Below are positions 12,825-23,463 of a stretch of DNA of 64,000 nt, one piece after another (position 1 is the first letter of the stretch; each line of letters starts with the position of its first letter). This DNA comes from Adiantum capillus-veneris (taxonomy: Eukaryota; Streptophyta; Polypodiopsida; Polypodiales; Pteridaceae), in NCBI GenBank assembly GCA_014529385.2, contig CM043949.1, positions 149,153,850-149,217,849 of the forward strand, written 5' to 3'. The notes under the pieces are model-generated. The model ran no database searches and was not told the origin of the DNA. It saw only the letters and a program-made list of their open reading frames with translations. The position numbers were made by a program, and so were the translations under genes.

Positions 12825-14870
12825 TTATGGAAGAACAGGAAGGCTTTGCTTTGCCTCAGTAATTATAGCCTGGGTTTCTTCAAGAGTTTCCTCCATCTTC
12901 TCTGATCGTTTCCTTCTACCCATACACTGTGAAGTCGACGACAATGAAATAGGCGAAGGCGAAGAGGACTTACTTGTGTTAAAGCCGTTGCCTTGTGTCG
13001 CTGGTAAGGTTGTCTGACAGTCAACTGTCTCGTCGGAGGTCGAAGTTTGCGGTTGTAGTGAAGAGACCTCGGAGCTTGGCGATGGCAAATGGTTGACCGG
13101 ACGAAAGCGTCGCGCAAGAGATTTATGAGAAAAAATTTTAACTCTCCTGACTATTATACGTGTTCGTGCCATAAAAGCTCCACTACTCGCCGCTCCTAGA
13201 CTTGTGTGTGCCATCGTTGACGTGGCAAACATGCATTGGACAAGACTGCAACCCATCCTTGTAATAATTATCACTGGCATACCATTTGACCGTTGGCCAC
13301 TTAAAATTTGGAAAGTGTGTTCATACTGGTTCTTAACTGATTCCCACTCTGGCTGGATCATACTGGTACCGGTTATTAAATCAGCCTGATCTGATTCTTC
13401 AGGTACTGGTTCTGAAGCTGGAACTAGTTGCACATGGAAAAGACCAAAAATATATGATTCTGGTATCTCTTGATCAACAACCTCCAGTTCCTTAGTGACT
13501 TCTTCTGATCCAGTTTCTCTGGTCTCTGAGTAATAAAGTTTGATCTTTGCTCCATTATATACTCCTGGCAACATTAGTCTAGATAAGTCTTTTAATCTGA
13601 CTGTGCCATTGGAAAAGACCCAATCAACCTCAAAAGGTCCTGCCTAGGCAATCTTCAAATTCGGCTTCTTTGGACCCAGTCTTGACTGATATAGAAGCAC
13701 TAAGTCTCCTTTTTGGAATTCTTGGACTTTAATTCGGCGATCATGCGAGTGCTTCCTTCTTTGTTGAAAAATTTCCTGTTCCAATATAGCCCTTTGCCTG
13801 GGTTCATCTAACTGCATCAGTTCATCCAGTCTTTTCTTAAGATTATGGTTGAAGTCTAATCCATACTTTACAGCCATTCTCAGACTGGGGATTACAAACT
13901 CCATAGGAACCACTGCTTCAGTACCATACACCATTCTAAATGGTGTCATTGCAGTAGTTACCTTATAAGCTGTTCTATAAGCCCATAGAGCAGTCTAAAG
14001 CTTCAAATCCCACTGGTCTGGTTTCTTTTGCACCACCTTAGTGAGAATAGTCTTAATTGTCTTATTGCTACTTTCAACCTTTCCATTGCGTCTGGGATAG
14101 TAAGGAGTAGATTTTCGATGCTTGACTGAAAGCATATCCAATAGGATTTCCATATATCATTGATAAAGTGTGTCCCTTGATCGGTCACAATTTCCACTGG
14201 ACATCCATATCGGCAGACAATATTCTCAAACAGAAACCTTGCAGTTGACTTGGCTATGTTGTCAGGAAGAGCTTTAGCTTCAACCCACTTTGTAACATAA
14301 CAAGTAGCCATCACGATGTACGTGCTCTTCCTAGGAGTCACCTTCTTAAAAGGTCCCATAAAATCCAATCCCCATTTCATGAATACTCCCAATGTTGTAT
14401 TGGCATTCAGGGAGTCATGTCTGCAGCTGTTGGTTGGCCCATTCTCTGGCATATATCACAAATTTTACAAAAGCTTCTGAAATCAGCAATCATTGTTTGC
14501 CACCACAGACCTGCTTGCAGAATCTTCTTGTAGGTTACTTCGTTGGAAAAGTGTCCACCAGACTCTCCATTATGTGCCTTTGAGATAACTTGCATTCTTC
14601 CCTCCATTGGAACACATCTCCGAAGTATACCATCCACCCCCAACCGATAAAGTACTCCCCCAATGATGGTAAATTTCAGGCTTTTTATGATCAGAGCCTT
14701 CTTCTGATTCTATTTCCAATCTTTTGGAAAGGCACCTTGGGAAAGGAACTGATAAATATCATACCATCCAAGATCCACTGATTCTTCTGCTTCTAGCTGA
14801 AATAAATCAACATCCATTGGTTCATCTCTTAGAGGTGATTCTGAAAATCCTTCTATACGTTTGGAAATAA
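12825..14870 (-). pseudogene. Gypsy A integrase and pol C-terminus, decayed
   Basis: The zinc-binding domain is at 14407-14643 (HNGESGGHF ... CKICDICQ, an HHCC pattern). The DDE core follows at 14003-14452 with WGLDFMGPF (first Asp) and VTDQGTHF (second Asp). After a frameshift it reads on toward the glutamate near NGKVE, then ALWAYRT and TPFRMVYGTEAVVP (13860-13960). The C-terminal part contains KGDLVLL and runs to a TAA at 12825. Frames change near 14450 and 14130, and TAG stops lie at 13995 and 13644. The 14660-14870 segment holds the linker upstream of integrase. The RNase H domain expected before it is missing because element B and a deletion occupy that place. Confidence 0.85.
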
Positions 14871-14879
14871 AGTCACCTA

Positions 14880-15245
14880 TGTAGGGGGCCTAGAAGACTT
14901 GTAGAGAGGAACCATAATCTTTGGTAAAGACAAGTGGAGAGTTGATTTCCATGGGAATTTATCTATATGGGGTGGAAGATGGATATATTATTTTTCTACT
15001 ACTAATTCACAAGAGGTAAGAAAGTTTGGGGGTATATAGTTGGTTATTGTATGCTTATTCTATTTACAAAGCAAAAAAGAAAAGGGTGGTAAGAGTATAA
15101 TGTATGTGTCGCCACAAAGGTTAAACGAAGAGGGGGAATTTACTCTAGATAACTTAATAGAGTAGAAAAATATATACACATATGAGGAAGAGGACGTTGA
15201 GTAGGCTAACAAATGTTGCAAAAAGATGGTTACCATTTTATGCCA
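14880..15245 (-). repeat. Gypsy B 3' LTR
   Basis: 366 bp, matching the 399-bp right LTR at 23064-23462. It lacks a block of roughly 35-40 bp (ATATAAATATATGACTAAGG and onward) present near 23276-23310. Confidence 0.95.
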
Positions 15246-15337
15246 CTCATATTAGCCCTCCCCCAAGCCTAGAGATATTCATATCTTTAGGAGGACAGTG
15301 TTGCTTCTTTATCTTCTTTTTTTTTCTCTTTTTTTTG

Positions 15338-15760
15338 TCATTTTTCCTTTTCCACTTTTTTTTTTTTCAATAGGAGGAGTGTCATGCACTCTTTTACTCC
15401 ATTAGACCTGCTTTTCATTACCTCAATCCCATCAATCGGAGATGGGAGGGTTGCCTTGGGTATGTTTAGATTCCAAGGCTGTTCTTCTTTGCACATCAAA
15501 GCTTTAAAAATAGGTGAAGCATTTGCCAAGCCGAAGGGAGCCATGTCAATTTGGAGCTTAGACGATGTAGGCAGATGACTGCCTATCAACAGATTGATAC
15601 GTTGAAAGTAGGGCTTTAATCTCCATCCATTGACTGTGGTCTTGTGGAGTTTTCCTGATAAATCTGCTAATCTGTAACTACCATTCCCAAACTTTGTTTT
15701 TATCATGAAAGGTCCCTCCCATCTTTGCAAAAACTTTTTGTCAAGTCGAGTATCAAGTCA
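15338..15760 (-). pseudogene. Gypsy B pol C-terminal tail
   Basis: The segment reads QRWEGPFMIKTKFGNGSYRL and VNGWRLKPYF, the conserved C-terminal region after the gypsy integrase core. An in-frame TGA at 15758 (after RYDN) and a frameshift between 15760 and 15901 separate it from the integrase frame. The last ~100 codons have no recognisable domain and run into a T-rich stretch near 15310-15370. Confidence 0.7.
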
Positions 15761-15900
15761 GTTATCATAGCGAAGAACCAACATACCTTCCTTCAATCCT
15801 TTCCCCTTGAGATTCTTGTTGAATTTATCCCTTTGGCTTTTCGCTTTGGTGATGTAGTGATCAATGGACTCTTCTCTATCTAGCTCAAGTCGTTGGAAAT

Positions 15901-17541
15901 CTAAGATCCTTTCATGTAGAACCTCTTTTGGTTTTTTGCCACTCTTGAAAGAACGCGCAAGCTTGAGAGCTCTACCTCAATGGGGAGAAGTGCCTCCTGT
16001 CCATAAACTAGATGAAAAGGGGTGAATTGGGTAGATACCTTGAAATATGTCCTATACGCCCAAAGAGCAGCCGTCAAATGGAGATCCCAATCATTAGACC
16101 GGTCCACAACCTGCTTAGAAATGATCTTACATATCATTCCATTCACTTTTTCCACCAATCCATTGCATTGAGGATAGTAGGGTGTGGAATGCAGGTGTTT
16201 CACTTTTAACCTCCTCAAGAGATCATTCAGAAGGTCAGCCCTAAAACCCGGGCCTCGATCTGATAAGATTTCTAGGGGTGTTCCAAACCTACTACAAATA
16301 TGATAAAAAATAAACTTTGATACCTCTTCAGCTGTGATTCGGGTTGTGCTTGTTGCTTCCGCCCATCGTGTCATGTAGTCAACACCCATGATGATGAAAA
16401 CCTTTCCTGTAGAAGTACGAGGTAGGGGACCTATTGCATCCACACCCCACTTTTCAAAAGAGCCATAAGATATTATTGGGACTCGAGGCTCATATGTTAG
16501 TCGTCTATCCCCAGTAATTTGGCATGGCTTACATGCCTTACACCAATATTGGACATCACGATGTAAGCTCGTCCAAATAAACCCTGCTTGTAAAATCTTC
16601 CTACTTGTAATATCTTGAGAAAAGTGACCACCACAGACATCATCATGACATGAAAGAAGAATTTTCTCTATCTCTTGCACACCTAATACTCTCCTCAAGA
16701 CCAAATCTTTTCCTTTGTGATATAAATCATTCCCGATCAACTGGTAAGGTGTGGCCTTCTTAACTAGTCTATGTCTTTGCACCTTGTCTAAGTGTTTGGG
16801 ACACTCATCTGCTTGTAGAAAGAAGATAATGTCTTTTAGCTCCTCTTGACCTTGATATTTGGGTTCATATAGTTTCACACATCCTACCGCCATTTGAAGC
16901 TTTTCATTTGCGAGTAAGCCTGCTTCCTTGTTATGAGTTCTCACAATGTGTTGTACCTGTGTTGCTTTAAAATCCTTCATCAAAGCTCTTACACTACTAA
17001 GCCACTCAAACAATGTACGATTCTTGCACCTCCAAGTCCCTTGGATTTGCCTGACCACTAGCAAAGAATCACCTTTTATAATAAGTCTTTGTATGCCTAA
17101 TTCTTTGCATTCTTCTAACCCAAGGGTTAGAGCAGCATACTCAGCCTCATTGTTAGAGTGAACACTGGGTAGAGTGATACCTTTTCTAACCATTACCTCC
17201 TTTTGTGGGTTCAAAATGATGATTCCCCCTGCTGCTTTGTCTTGTTGGCGTTGATAAGCTCCGTCAAAGCATAAAGTATGGGCATTATCAATCTCCTTCA
17301 CTTTGAACTGTTTTGAGCCTTCCTCTCTTTGTAGTCGTGATCCTTCCCTTTCTCTCACTTTGTAGGTGAGAATGTCTGCAAGTCCTGCTCTTGTGCTATC
17401 TTCAACAAGGAAAGTGTATTCAAATTCTTGGAGTTCAAGCACCCACTTTGCTATTCTAGATAAGAGGCTCATGTGTTGTACTACATATGGTAGATTGTGC
17501 TCTAAGGTGAGAAAAACAAATGGCACAGGGAGAAGATACGA
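15901..17541 (-). pseudogene. Gypsy B second RNase H and integrase
   Basis: The frame continues that of the upstream protease-RT reading frame, separated only by one TGA at 17542. The first ~70 codons complete the first RNase H (ARAGLADIL). An archaeal-type RNase H follows, with FDGAY (Asp), NNEAEYAALTLGLE (Glu) and IKGDSLLVVRQIQG (Asp). Its final acidic position reads EAGLLAN, where AD.LA is usual. Integrase has an HHCC finger (HDDVCGGHF ... CKACKPCQ) and a DDE core with KWGVDAIGPLP, ILSDRGPGF and GLVEKVNG, then LWAYRT and FHLVYGQEALLPIEV. All three catalytic acids are present. The two RNase H domains place the element in the Tat group. Confidence 0.9.
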
Positions 17542-20055
17542 TCAAAACTTCCTTACCGCAAACAAGATTGCAAAGACCACTTTCTCCATTTCAGTGTATC
17601 CCTTCTCGGCCGGAGTCATCACCTTGCTTGCAAAATAGATCGGCCTCATGTATGATGTTTTAGGATATTTTTGCATCAAAACAACACCAATTGCTTCGAA
17701 ACCTACACTTGGAGTGACATAGTAGGTCTCCTTTGGATCTGGTGGCATTAGGATTGGGAGAGAGCTAAGAATGCCCTTCACTTCCTCAAAACATTTTGCA
17801 TGTTCCCTCCACCATTCAAATGTAGATTGGCTTGCCAACCTATGCAAAGGGGCGATGGCTTCTGCTATGAGATGGATGAAGCGAGACATGTACCTCACTT
17901 TGTGGTTGAAGGTCATTAGCTCCTTAGTTGTTGTTGGTGGAGATAATGACAAAAGGGCCTCTAATTTAGAGGGATCCACTTGAATTCCTTGTGAAGAAAC
18001 CACATTGCCTAGCAAAACCACCTGAGATTCACCGATATGACACTTCTCTGGGTTGAGTTGTCCCCCAAATTGATGGAGCCTCTTAAGCCCCTCTTCAACC
18101 TTTTGGCAGTGAAGTGATCTACAACTATAAATATAGAAATCATCCATAAAGACTCTTATAGATTTTCCAAAGAATGGATGAAATATAAATATTGTGAATC
18201 TCATGAAGGTGCTAGGAGCATTGGTGAGCCCAAAAGGCATTACTCTGAATGCAAAACATCCCCAAGGTGTGATGAAGGTGGTTTTCGGTTGGTCCTCTTC
18301 TGCTATTCTAATTTGAAAATATCCTGAATACCCATCACACACAGTGTAGCATTCGTGACCTGCTACTTCATTCAAAATTTCATCTTGGAAAGGGAGAGGG
18401 AAGTGGTCCCTCTTTGTCGCAGCGTTGAGGGGTTTGTAATCCACGCAGACCCTCCACTTACCATTCTTCTTGGGAGTGACTACAATAGGTGATACCCATT
18501 CGGAGTTGGATACTGGATAGATGAAGCCAGCCTTCAAGAGTCGATTCACTTCTTGTAGGAGAGCCTTTTGTTGCACAGATCCTAGTCGCCATAACTTTTG
18601 AGCCACGGGTTTGGTCCCTGGTTTCAATTCAATTCGATGCTCTATTACATCTACACCTCTTATTTGTGAGTAGTCAGTGATAAACAAATTGGGATACCTC
18701 ATTAACATATTGATGTAGGACCTCTTCTCCTCACAAGTAAGATCTTTTGCAAGAATCTTCTCAAATCCTTCTTCAAGGTGGTGGCATCTTTCATCCCCTC
18801 GTGTGTGATTGTCTGTTGGCTTTTCTGCTACTGGAACATCTTGAGTGTTGGCGTTGAATACAATTCCCATTACCTCCAAAGAAGACTCCTCTTCACTAGT
18901 TGATGCACTTGTTGATGCTTCCTCATCACTTGAGTAAGGACTGTCCTCCTCGCTCTCTTCATCTGCCGTGGTTTCATAGTTGATATCTAGTTGCTTTCCT
19001 TCTCGCCAATCATACACCACCGGTTGACCCTTCTTAAGAATCAAACGACCACTTCCCCATTTTTGATCTGCATTCCCAGGAATGAGCCAAGGCCTCCCTA
19101 GGATGATGGGATAGCCCTCCCCCTTAGCTGGCATGACATACATATCTACTCGTGCATCTATGTTACATACAGAGACTTTTACATTTTCAATGATCCCCAA
19201 ACACTTCACACTTGAGTTGTTGGCTAGCCTAGCTTGACAATTAGAGGACTTTGTAATTTCAAGCCCTAACCTGTTCATTGATTTTTCCGTGATCACACAC
19301 ATTTGAGCTCCACTATCAACATATACATTAGACACCTTTTTACCCCTTATGTAAGCATCCACAATGGGTTCCACATCTTTTTGTAGCTTTGAGGCCACAA
19401 CCTTAATGGAAAGATTTGCTTTCTTTTTTGGAATTCTTGTACTTACCAACTTTGGCCATTGCCTTCTTACTTTGGCTGATAGGTGTAGAAGTTGAGGCCA
19501 TGAAATGTTTGGCTTTTGGGTTTGTAAATCCTCCAGGATGTTGTAGGGCTCTAGCTCCTTTCCCAATGGGAAGTCATTGATACCAATTTCCCTTCGCCTT
19601 GATCTTTTCTTCCTGCTACTTTCAGCTTCTTCCATCTTTGACTTCTTCTTCTTGTCCCTTCTGGCTGAATTTGTTCCTTCACTTCTCATGTCTTCATTCT
19701 TATCATGTGCTCTTGTGCGTTTTTCTGTCGGCATAACATCAAAGTTTAGAGTATGCTCATCTATTACCTCTTCTAGCTTGATGATGTTGACTCCTCTTTC
19801 TTCCTCCTCATGTGGGACGGGAGGTATATTTGCTGGTGGTGGTGGTCGACGAAGGATTTGTGGGCCTTGAGCTTGTTCTTGCTGCATAGTGAGAGGAGGC
19901 GGTCTAGGGGGATATATGTCTCCCGGAAGTCGCCTTGGATGTGGACAATTGTACATGCCATGGCCCATTTCATTGCAATTCCAACATCGCAACTCTTGAG
20001 CTTATCTTCGTTGATTGCGATTCCCTTATCTTGGTTGTCGTTGTTGAGGTAGGCC
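17542..20055 (-). pseudogene. Gypsy B zinc knuckle, protease, RT and RNase H
   Basis: A CCHC knuckle (CWNCNEMGHGMYNC) opens the segment at about 19990. An acidic/basic linker follows, then an aspartic protease with VYVDSGAQMCVI. RT spans about 17990-18620 with WRVCVDYKPLN, DGYSGYFQIRIAEEDQPKT, FRVMPFGLTNAPSTF and VFMDDF, the variant of the YxDD box normal in gypsy elements. The first RNase H begins GFEAIGVVLMQ and includes IYFASKVM and YTEMEK. The same frame runs from gag through integrase, broken only by TAA at 20056, 20026 and 20002 and TGA at 17542. This suggests one gag-pol frame that has taken a few point mutations. Confidence 0.9.
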
Positions 20056-20058
20056 TTA

Positions 20059-20739
20059 TACCAGATTCAGAGTGAGGTTCTCAAGCTGTTGAGTTAGCCT
20101 TTGTAAAACTTCTTGTTGAGAGTTATCTCCTATTTGTGAAGATTGTGCAAGAGGGGCCCTAATTGGTGCTTCCATGGTTTGTGAAGACTCCCTCTCACTT
20201 ACTTCATTCAAAGCCCTTGCTCTATATGCTTGGAAGTGTAGTTTTCTAAACTTGATGATGGCTACCTCACGTGCTTCTTCGAAGGTGGATGGGAATTTTA
20301 GCTCTACTTTAGCCTTTAAAAGTGGATACAAGCCAACCATGAATCTCTCTTTTTTTAGAAATTTAGGTGCACCACCATGATTTTCTAATGTAGCCTCCCA
20401 CCTACCCCATAGATTGACAAAGGTTGCTTCATAAGAGGGATAGTCTTCAAGTGATACCTGCTTATGTCCAATAAGACATTTCCATAGTCCTTCAGAAGTA
20501 TCACCTTGCCCGAACTTGGAGAGGAAGCTTGCTCGCAGTCTCTCCCAATTGGACTTGATTTGGGGTTGCAAGGTCTCATACCATTCTTTAGCTTCTGCTT
20601 TTAGAACCAACGGGAAGGCTCGTAGCTTTACTTCCTCTTCATGTCTCCCGGATATGAGATGTGCCATCTCCAAGTTGTCAAGAAACTCTTGCGCATCTTC
20701 CCCACTTCTTGCATAGAACGTGGGAAAAGAACTTGACAT
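20059..20739 (-). pseudogene. Gypsy B gag
   Basis: The 227-residue frame begins MSSSFPTFYARSGEDAQEFL. It has the retrotransposon gag fold signature AEAKEWYETL near residue 50, then KSNWERLRASFLSKFGQ. The end is a Glu/Gln-rich stretch that leads into the zinc knuckle of the next segment in the same frame. The TAA at 20056 closes it. Because two more TAA codons follow within 54 bases before the knuckle, the break looks mutational rather than a designed gag-pol junction. Confidence 0.85.
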
Positions 20740-20824
20740 TTTGTTTAGACTTTTTGAAATCTCTTTTTTTTAAAGAAAATTTTCTCTTACGGGCTGCACA
20801 AGATTATTGACACTATAAATCTGA

Positions 20825-21037
20825 TTACATTAAAATGAAGATGTACACATCCATTGTTAATTCGTACTTTATCATAGGTAGAATAAATGGATTAATTGAA
20901 GCATTGATTTCATTGAGGCGAGTGGATCCAAATATCCTCCTTATGATATATTGAAACCTAAACTTAGTTGCAATGATTATATGAATGGATTGCCGAGCAA
21001 TAGGCCTAAAAGGTTCATTGTTTTGATCGTGATTCAT
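20825..21037 (-). CDS. Small ORF in gypsy B leader, copy 2 of a related pair
   Basis: The 70-residue frame ends at a TAA 85 bp before the gag ATG. From residue 9 to 69 it aligns without gaps to residues 10-70 of the ORF at 21121-21336, with 28 of 61 positions identical by my count. Shared blocks are FG..RL.EI, AS.NP.ILP.I.YE and DV..FIL, and both stop one residue later. Ile/Phe content is high but no clear membrane segment or signal peptide stands out. I do not recognise the family. Whether it is translated is unknown. Confidence 0.5.
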   Translation of the reverse strand: MNHDQNNEPFRPIARQSIHIIIATKFRFQYIIRRIFGSTRLNEINASINPFILPMIKYELTMDVYIFILM

Positions 21038-21120
21038 GTGCTACTCCTCGTTGTTGGTTTGAAGACCTCGTTCCTTCATATGGCCCTTGAGCACCCCTTC
21101 ACCACTCCTTGTTCCCGCCT

Positions 21121-21336
21121 TTAAAACAAAATGAAAACGTGAACATCAAAAGAAGTTTCATAATTGATGATTGGAAGTATAAGTGGATTGGGTGATGCCA
21201 GTATTTCTCTAAGTCTTTCTGCACCAAACATAAAGACAATGCGTTGCTGGAAAAAGACTTTTCTATCTATGTGAACATTTACTCTAATGTGTTGTGCAAA
21301 ATGAAATGGATAGATGGGAACTCCATTGTTCATCAC
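21121..21336 (-). CDS. Small ORF in gypsy B leader, copy 1 of a related pair
   Basis: The 71-residue frame lies upstream of its relative at 20825-21037 and ends TAA. It contains FGAERLREILASPNPLILP and DVHVFIL. Conserved pairs with the sister ORF are mostly conservative changes (I/V, M/I, F/L, K/N), and the frame has no gap between the two copies. This is what an old tandem duplication of a coding unit looks like. No known domain is recognised, so the function is unknown. Confidence 0.5.
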   Translation of the reverse strand: MMNNGVPIYPFHFAQHIRVNVHIDRKVFFQQRIVFMFGAERLREILASPNPLILPIINYETSFDVHVFILF

Positions 21337-23063
21337 TAAAAAATTTGACGGTAACTTGGAAATATGTTCCTCCGTGGGGGCACCACTTTATGAGGGCGAG
21401 ATTTTTGAAATGGGGCCTCTAAACCCAAACCAATGGGCCTACCCTCACAAAATGTTCGTAAAGAGGTACGCACACTACTTGGGGCACCACCTTCTTTTGG
21501 GAGTGGAGAAGGAAACCAATCAAAATAACACTTGCACTCACCCACTCAAGCAACACACTTTGAAAACCCCCTTACTCTATATACACTTTGGACACTTGAA
21601 ACCATCAACGATTATGCAACCCAATGCCGTGCATCAAAATGAAATATGCAATTTGTGGAATAGCATTCACCTTCTCCCCATAAGAATACCCATAATACAT
21701 CCAAACTCTTCCTCTCTCAAGCACTCATCAAAAAATCATGCGCACAAGACTTGCCTCTCAAACACACAAGAGAATCACTTACATCAAACTAACACACTTT
21801 GCATAGAGAGCTCATCTCCATCTATGCAATGCCGTGACACAAATAAAATCACCATGAGAGGTAGCCACATGCATATGTAATGAAGCAAAAGAGATTTGGA
21901 GTGAGAAATTTCTTTAGACCAATTGAATAAGTGTGGAGAAACAAACCAATGGTAAATTGAGAATAGAACACTTACTTGATTTCTCGCGCACGTTTTAAGG
22001 GGAGGACAGACGCTGGCTAACCATCACAAATTGCGACACTTGAAAGTTTTGAAGATGATTTCATGATCATTAACATAACCATGAGAAATATCATGATGCA
22101 TTTACAAGTTATTGAGGTGCTACAAATGATTTATTGGGTTGATGGAGTAAGAGATTGTAGAATGGAAAGAGTCGAGAATAGAGTTTGCACTTCCTCCAAA
22201 GAGGAGGGTTAGGAGGGAGGATGTGAAAGAGGGAGAGTTGGGGTTTTCTCTACTATTGATCAAGAAACAACATGAAGTTGAAAATATAGGTGTGTGTCCT
22301 TGAGTCTCTCCAAGGGGGGCTATTTATAGTTGTGTAGGAGTGGGATTATGCTACACTTAATTAGAGTAAGTGATTAGACCTAATTAAGTGTCCTTTGACC
22401 ACTCATTGAATATTGGACATAAAAGGGACTATTTATTCACCAAAAATATCATTTTAGACCGTGAAGGCTCCATAGGGGTGCATAATGTAGGTGGGCCCCA
22501 CCATGAGGCCCTACGGGTGGCTCCTGTGGGGTATCTCAACTTGTCTGTCTTGGCATTTAGAAAGCATCTTTAGGTTGGTCCCATCACATGCAGGTGACCT
22601 TGAACACTCATTGCTCTTCTAGAAGATGAGTAGGGGACAAATAAGATCTCACCCTCTTGATTTACTTGATTTACAGTTCCCTTTTGCTGCGAGTCTGACA
22701 GATCATTTACACTATTTTGACCATAACTTTTTACCTGTAGCTCGGAATGACATGCTTCAAAAGGAAAAATTGACCTTCTCAACATGTTTGATATGAATTT
22801 GGACTATTCTTCACGCCCATGCACCAAGGAATTCGGTTTGGAAGGTCCACACTAGGCTAGGGAACCTTTTGCTTCCAAGTCTTCTTGTATGGGCCCTTTG
22901 CTTGTATGCATCCAAGGGGAATCATGCTTTTTCAAAAGGCTATGATGATTAAACAAATAGAGGAGGTCCCAATATTATTTTCTTGTGAAAATAATATAAA
23001 ATTGGAGTCTTTTTGAAAGGAGAGAAACTATATGTATATTCTTAAGAGATATTGGGCCACCTA
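21337..23063 (-). other. Gypsy B leader upstream of the small ORFs
   Basis: About 1.7 kb between the 5' LTR and the first small ORF. No conserved coding frame is evident. A plus-strand open frame at 21314-21880 is rich in Asn/His/Thr and looks accidental. A primer-binding site was not identified: the bases after the LTR on the minus strand read TAGGTGGCCCAATATC, which I cannot match to a tRNA with confidence. Confidence 0.5.
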
Positions 23064-23462
23064 TGTAGGGGGCATAGAAGACTTGTAGAGAGGAACCATA
23101 ATCTTTGGTAAAGACAAGTGGAGAGTTGATTTCCATGGGAATTTATCTATATGGGGTGGAAGATGGATATATTATTTTTCTACTACTAATTCACAAGAGG
23201 TAAGAAAGTTTGGGGGTATATAGTTGGTTATTGTATGCTTATTCTATTTACAAAGCAAAAAATAAAAGGGTGGTAATATAAATATATGACTAAGGTGACA
23301 TTTTTGGGAAGAGTATAATGTATGTGTCGCCACAAAGGTTAAACGAAGAGGGGGAATTTACTCTAGATAACTATAAGCGTAGAAAAATATATACACATAT
23401 GAGGAAGAGGACGTTGAGTAGGCTGACAAATGTTGCAAAAAGATGGTTACCATTTTATGCCA
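23064..23462 (-). repeat. Gypsy B 5' LTR
   Basis: 399 bp, matching 14880-15245. It starts TGGCATAAAATGG and ends CCCCCTACA on the minus strand. Confidence 0.95.
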
Positions 23463-23463
23463 C

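Larger units (their letters stand above)
14880..23462 (-). mobile_element. Ty3/gypsy element B, Tat-like with two RNase H domains
   Basis: This 8.6-kb LTR retrotransposon on the minus strand is nested in element A. The LTRs are at 23064-23462 (5') and 14880-15245 (3'); both start TGGCATAAAATGG and end CCCCCTACA. A G-rich tract (TTGGGGGAGGG on the minus strand, near 15260) lies just before the 3' LTR. Gag, zinc knuckle, protease, RT, RNase H, a second RNase H and integrase follow in order. The second RNase H is the hallmark of the plant Tat lineage. The flanking bases do not form a 5-bp duplication, and the RNase H region of element A is missing at the junction. The insertion site has therefore been deleted or rearranged. 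Confidence 0.9.

Noticed and set aside
12625-13574. Possible separate host gene after gypsy A integrase
   Set aside because: The frame continues the integrase C-terminal region through one stop and lies inside the element's LTRs, so it is the pol tail.
21314-21880. 188-codon plus-strand frame in the gypsy B leader
   Set aside because: It is antisense to the element, has biased His/Asn/Thr composition and no domain; it also overlaps the start of the better supported small ORF on the other strand.
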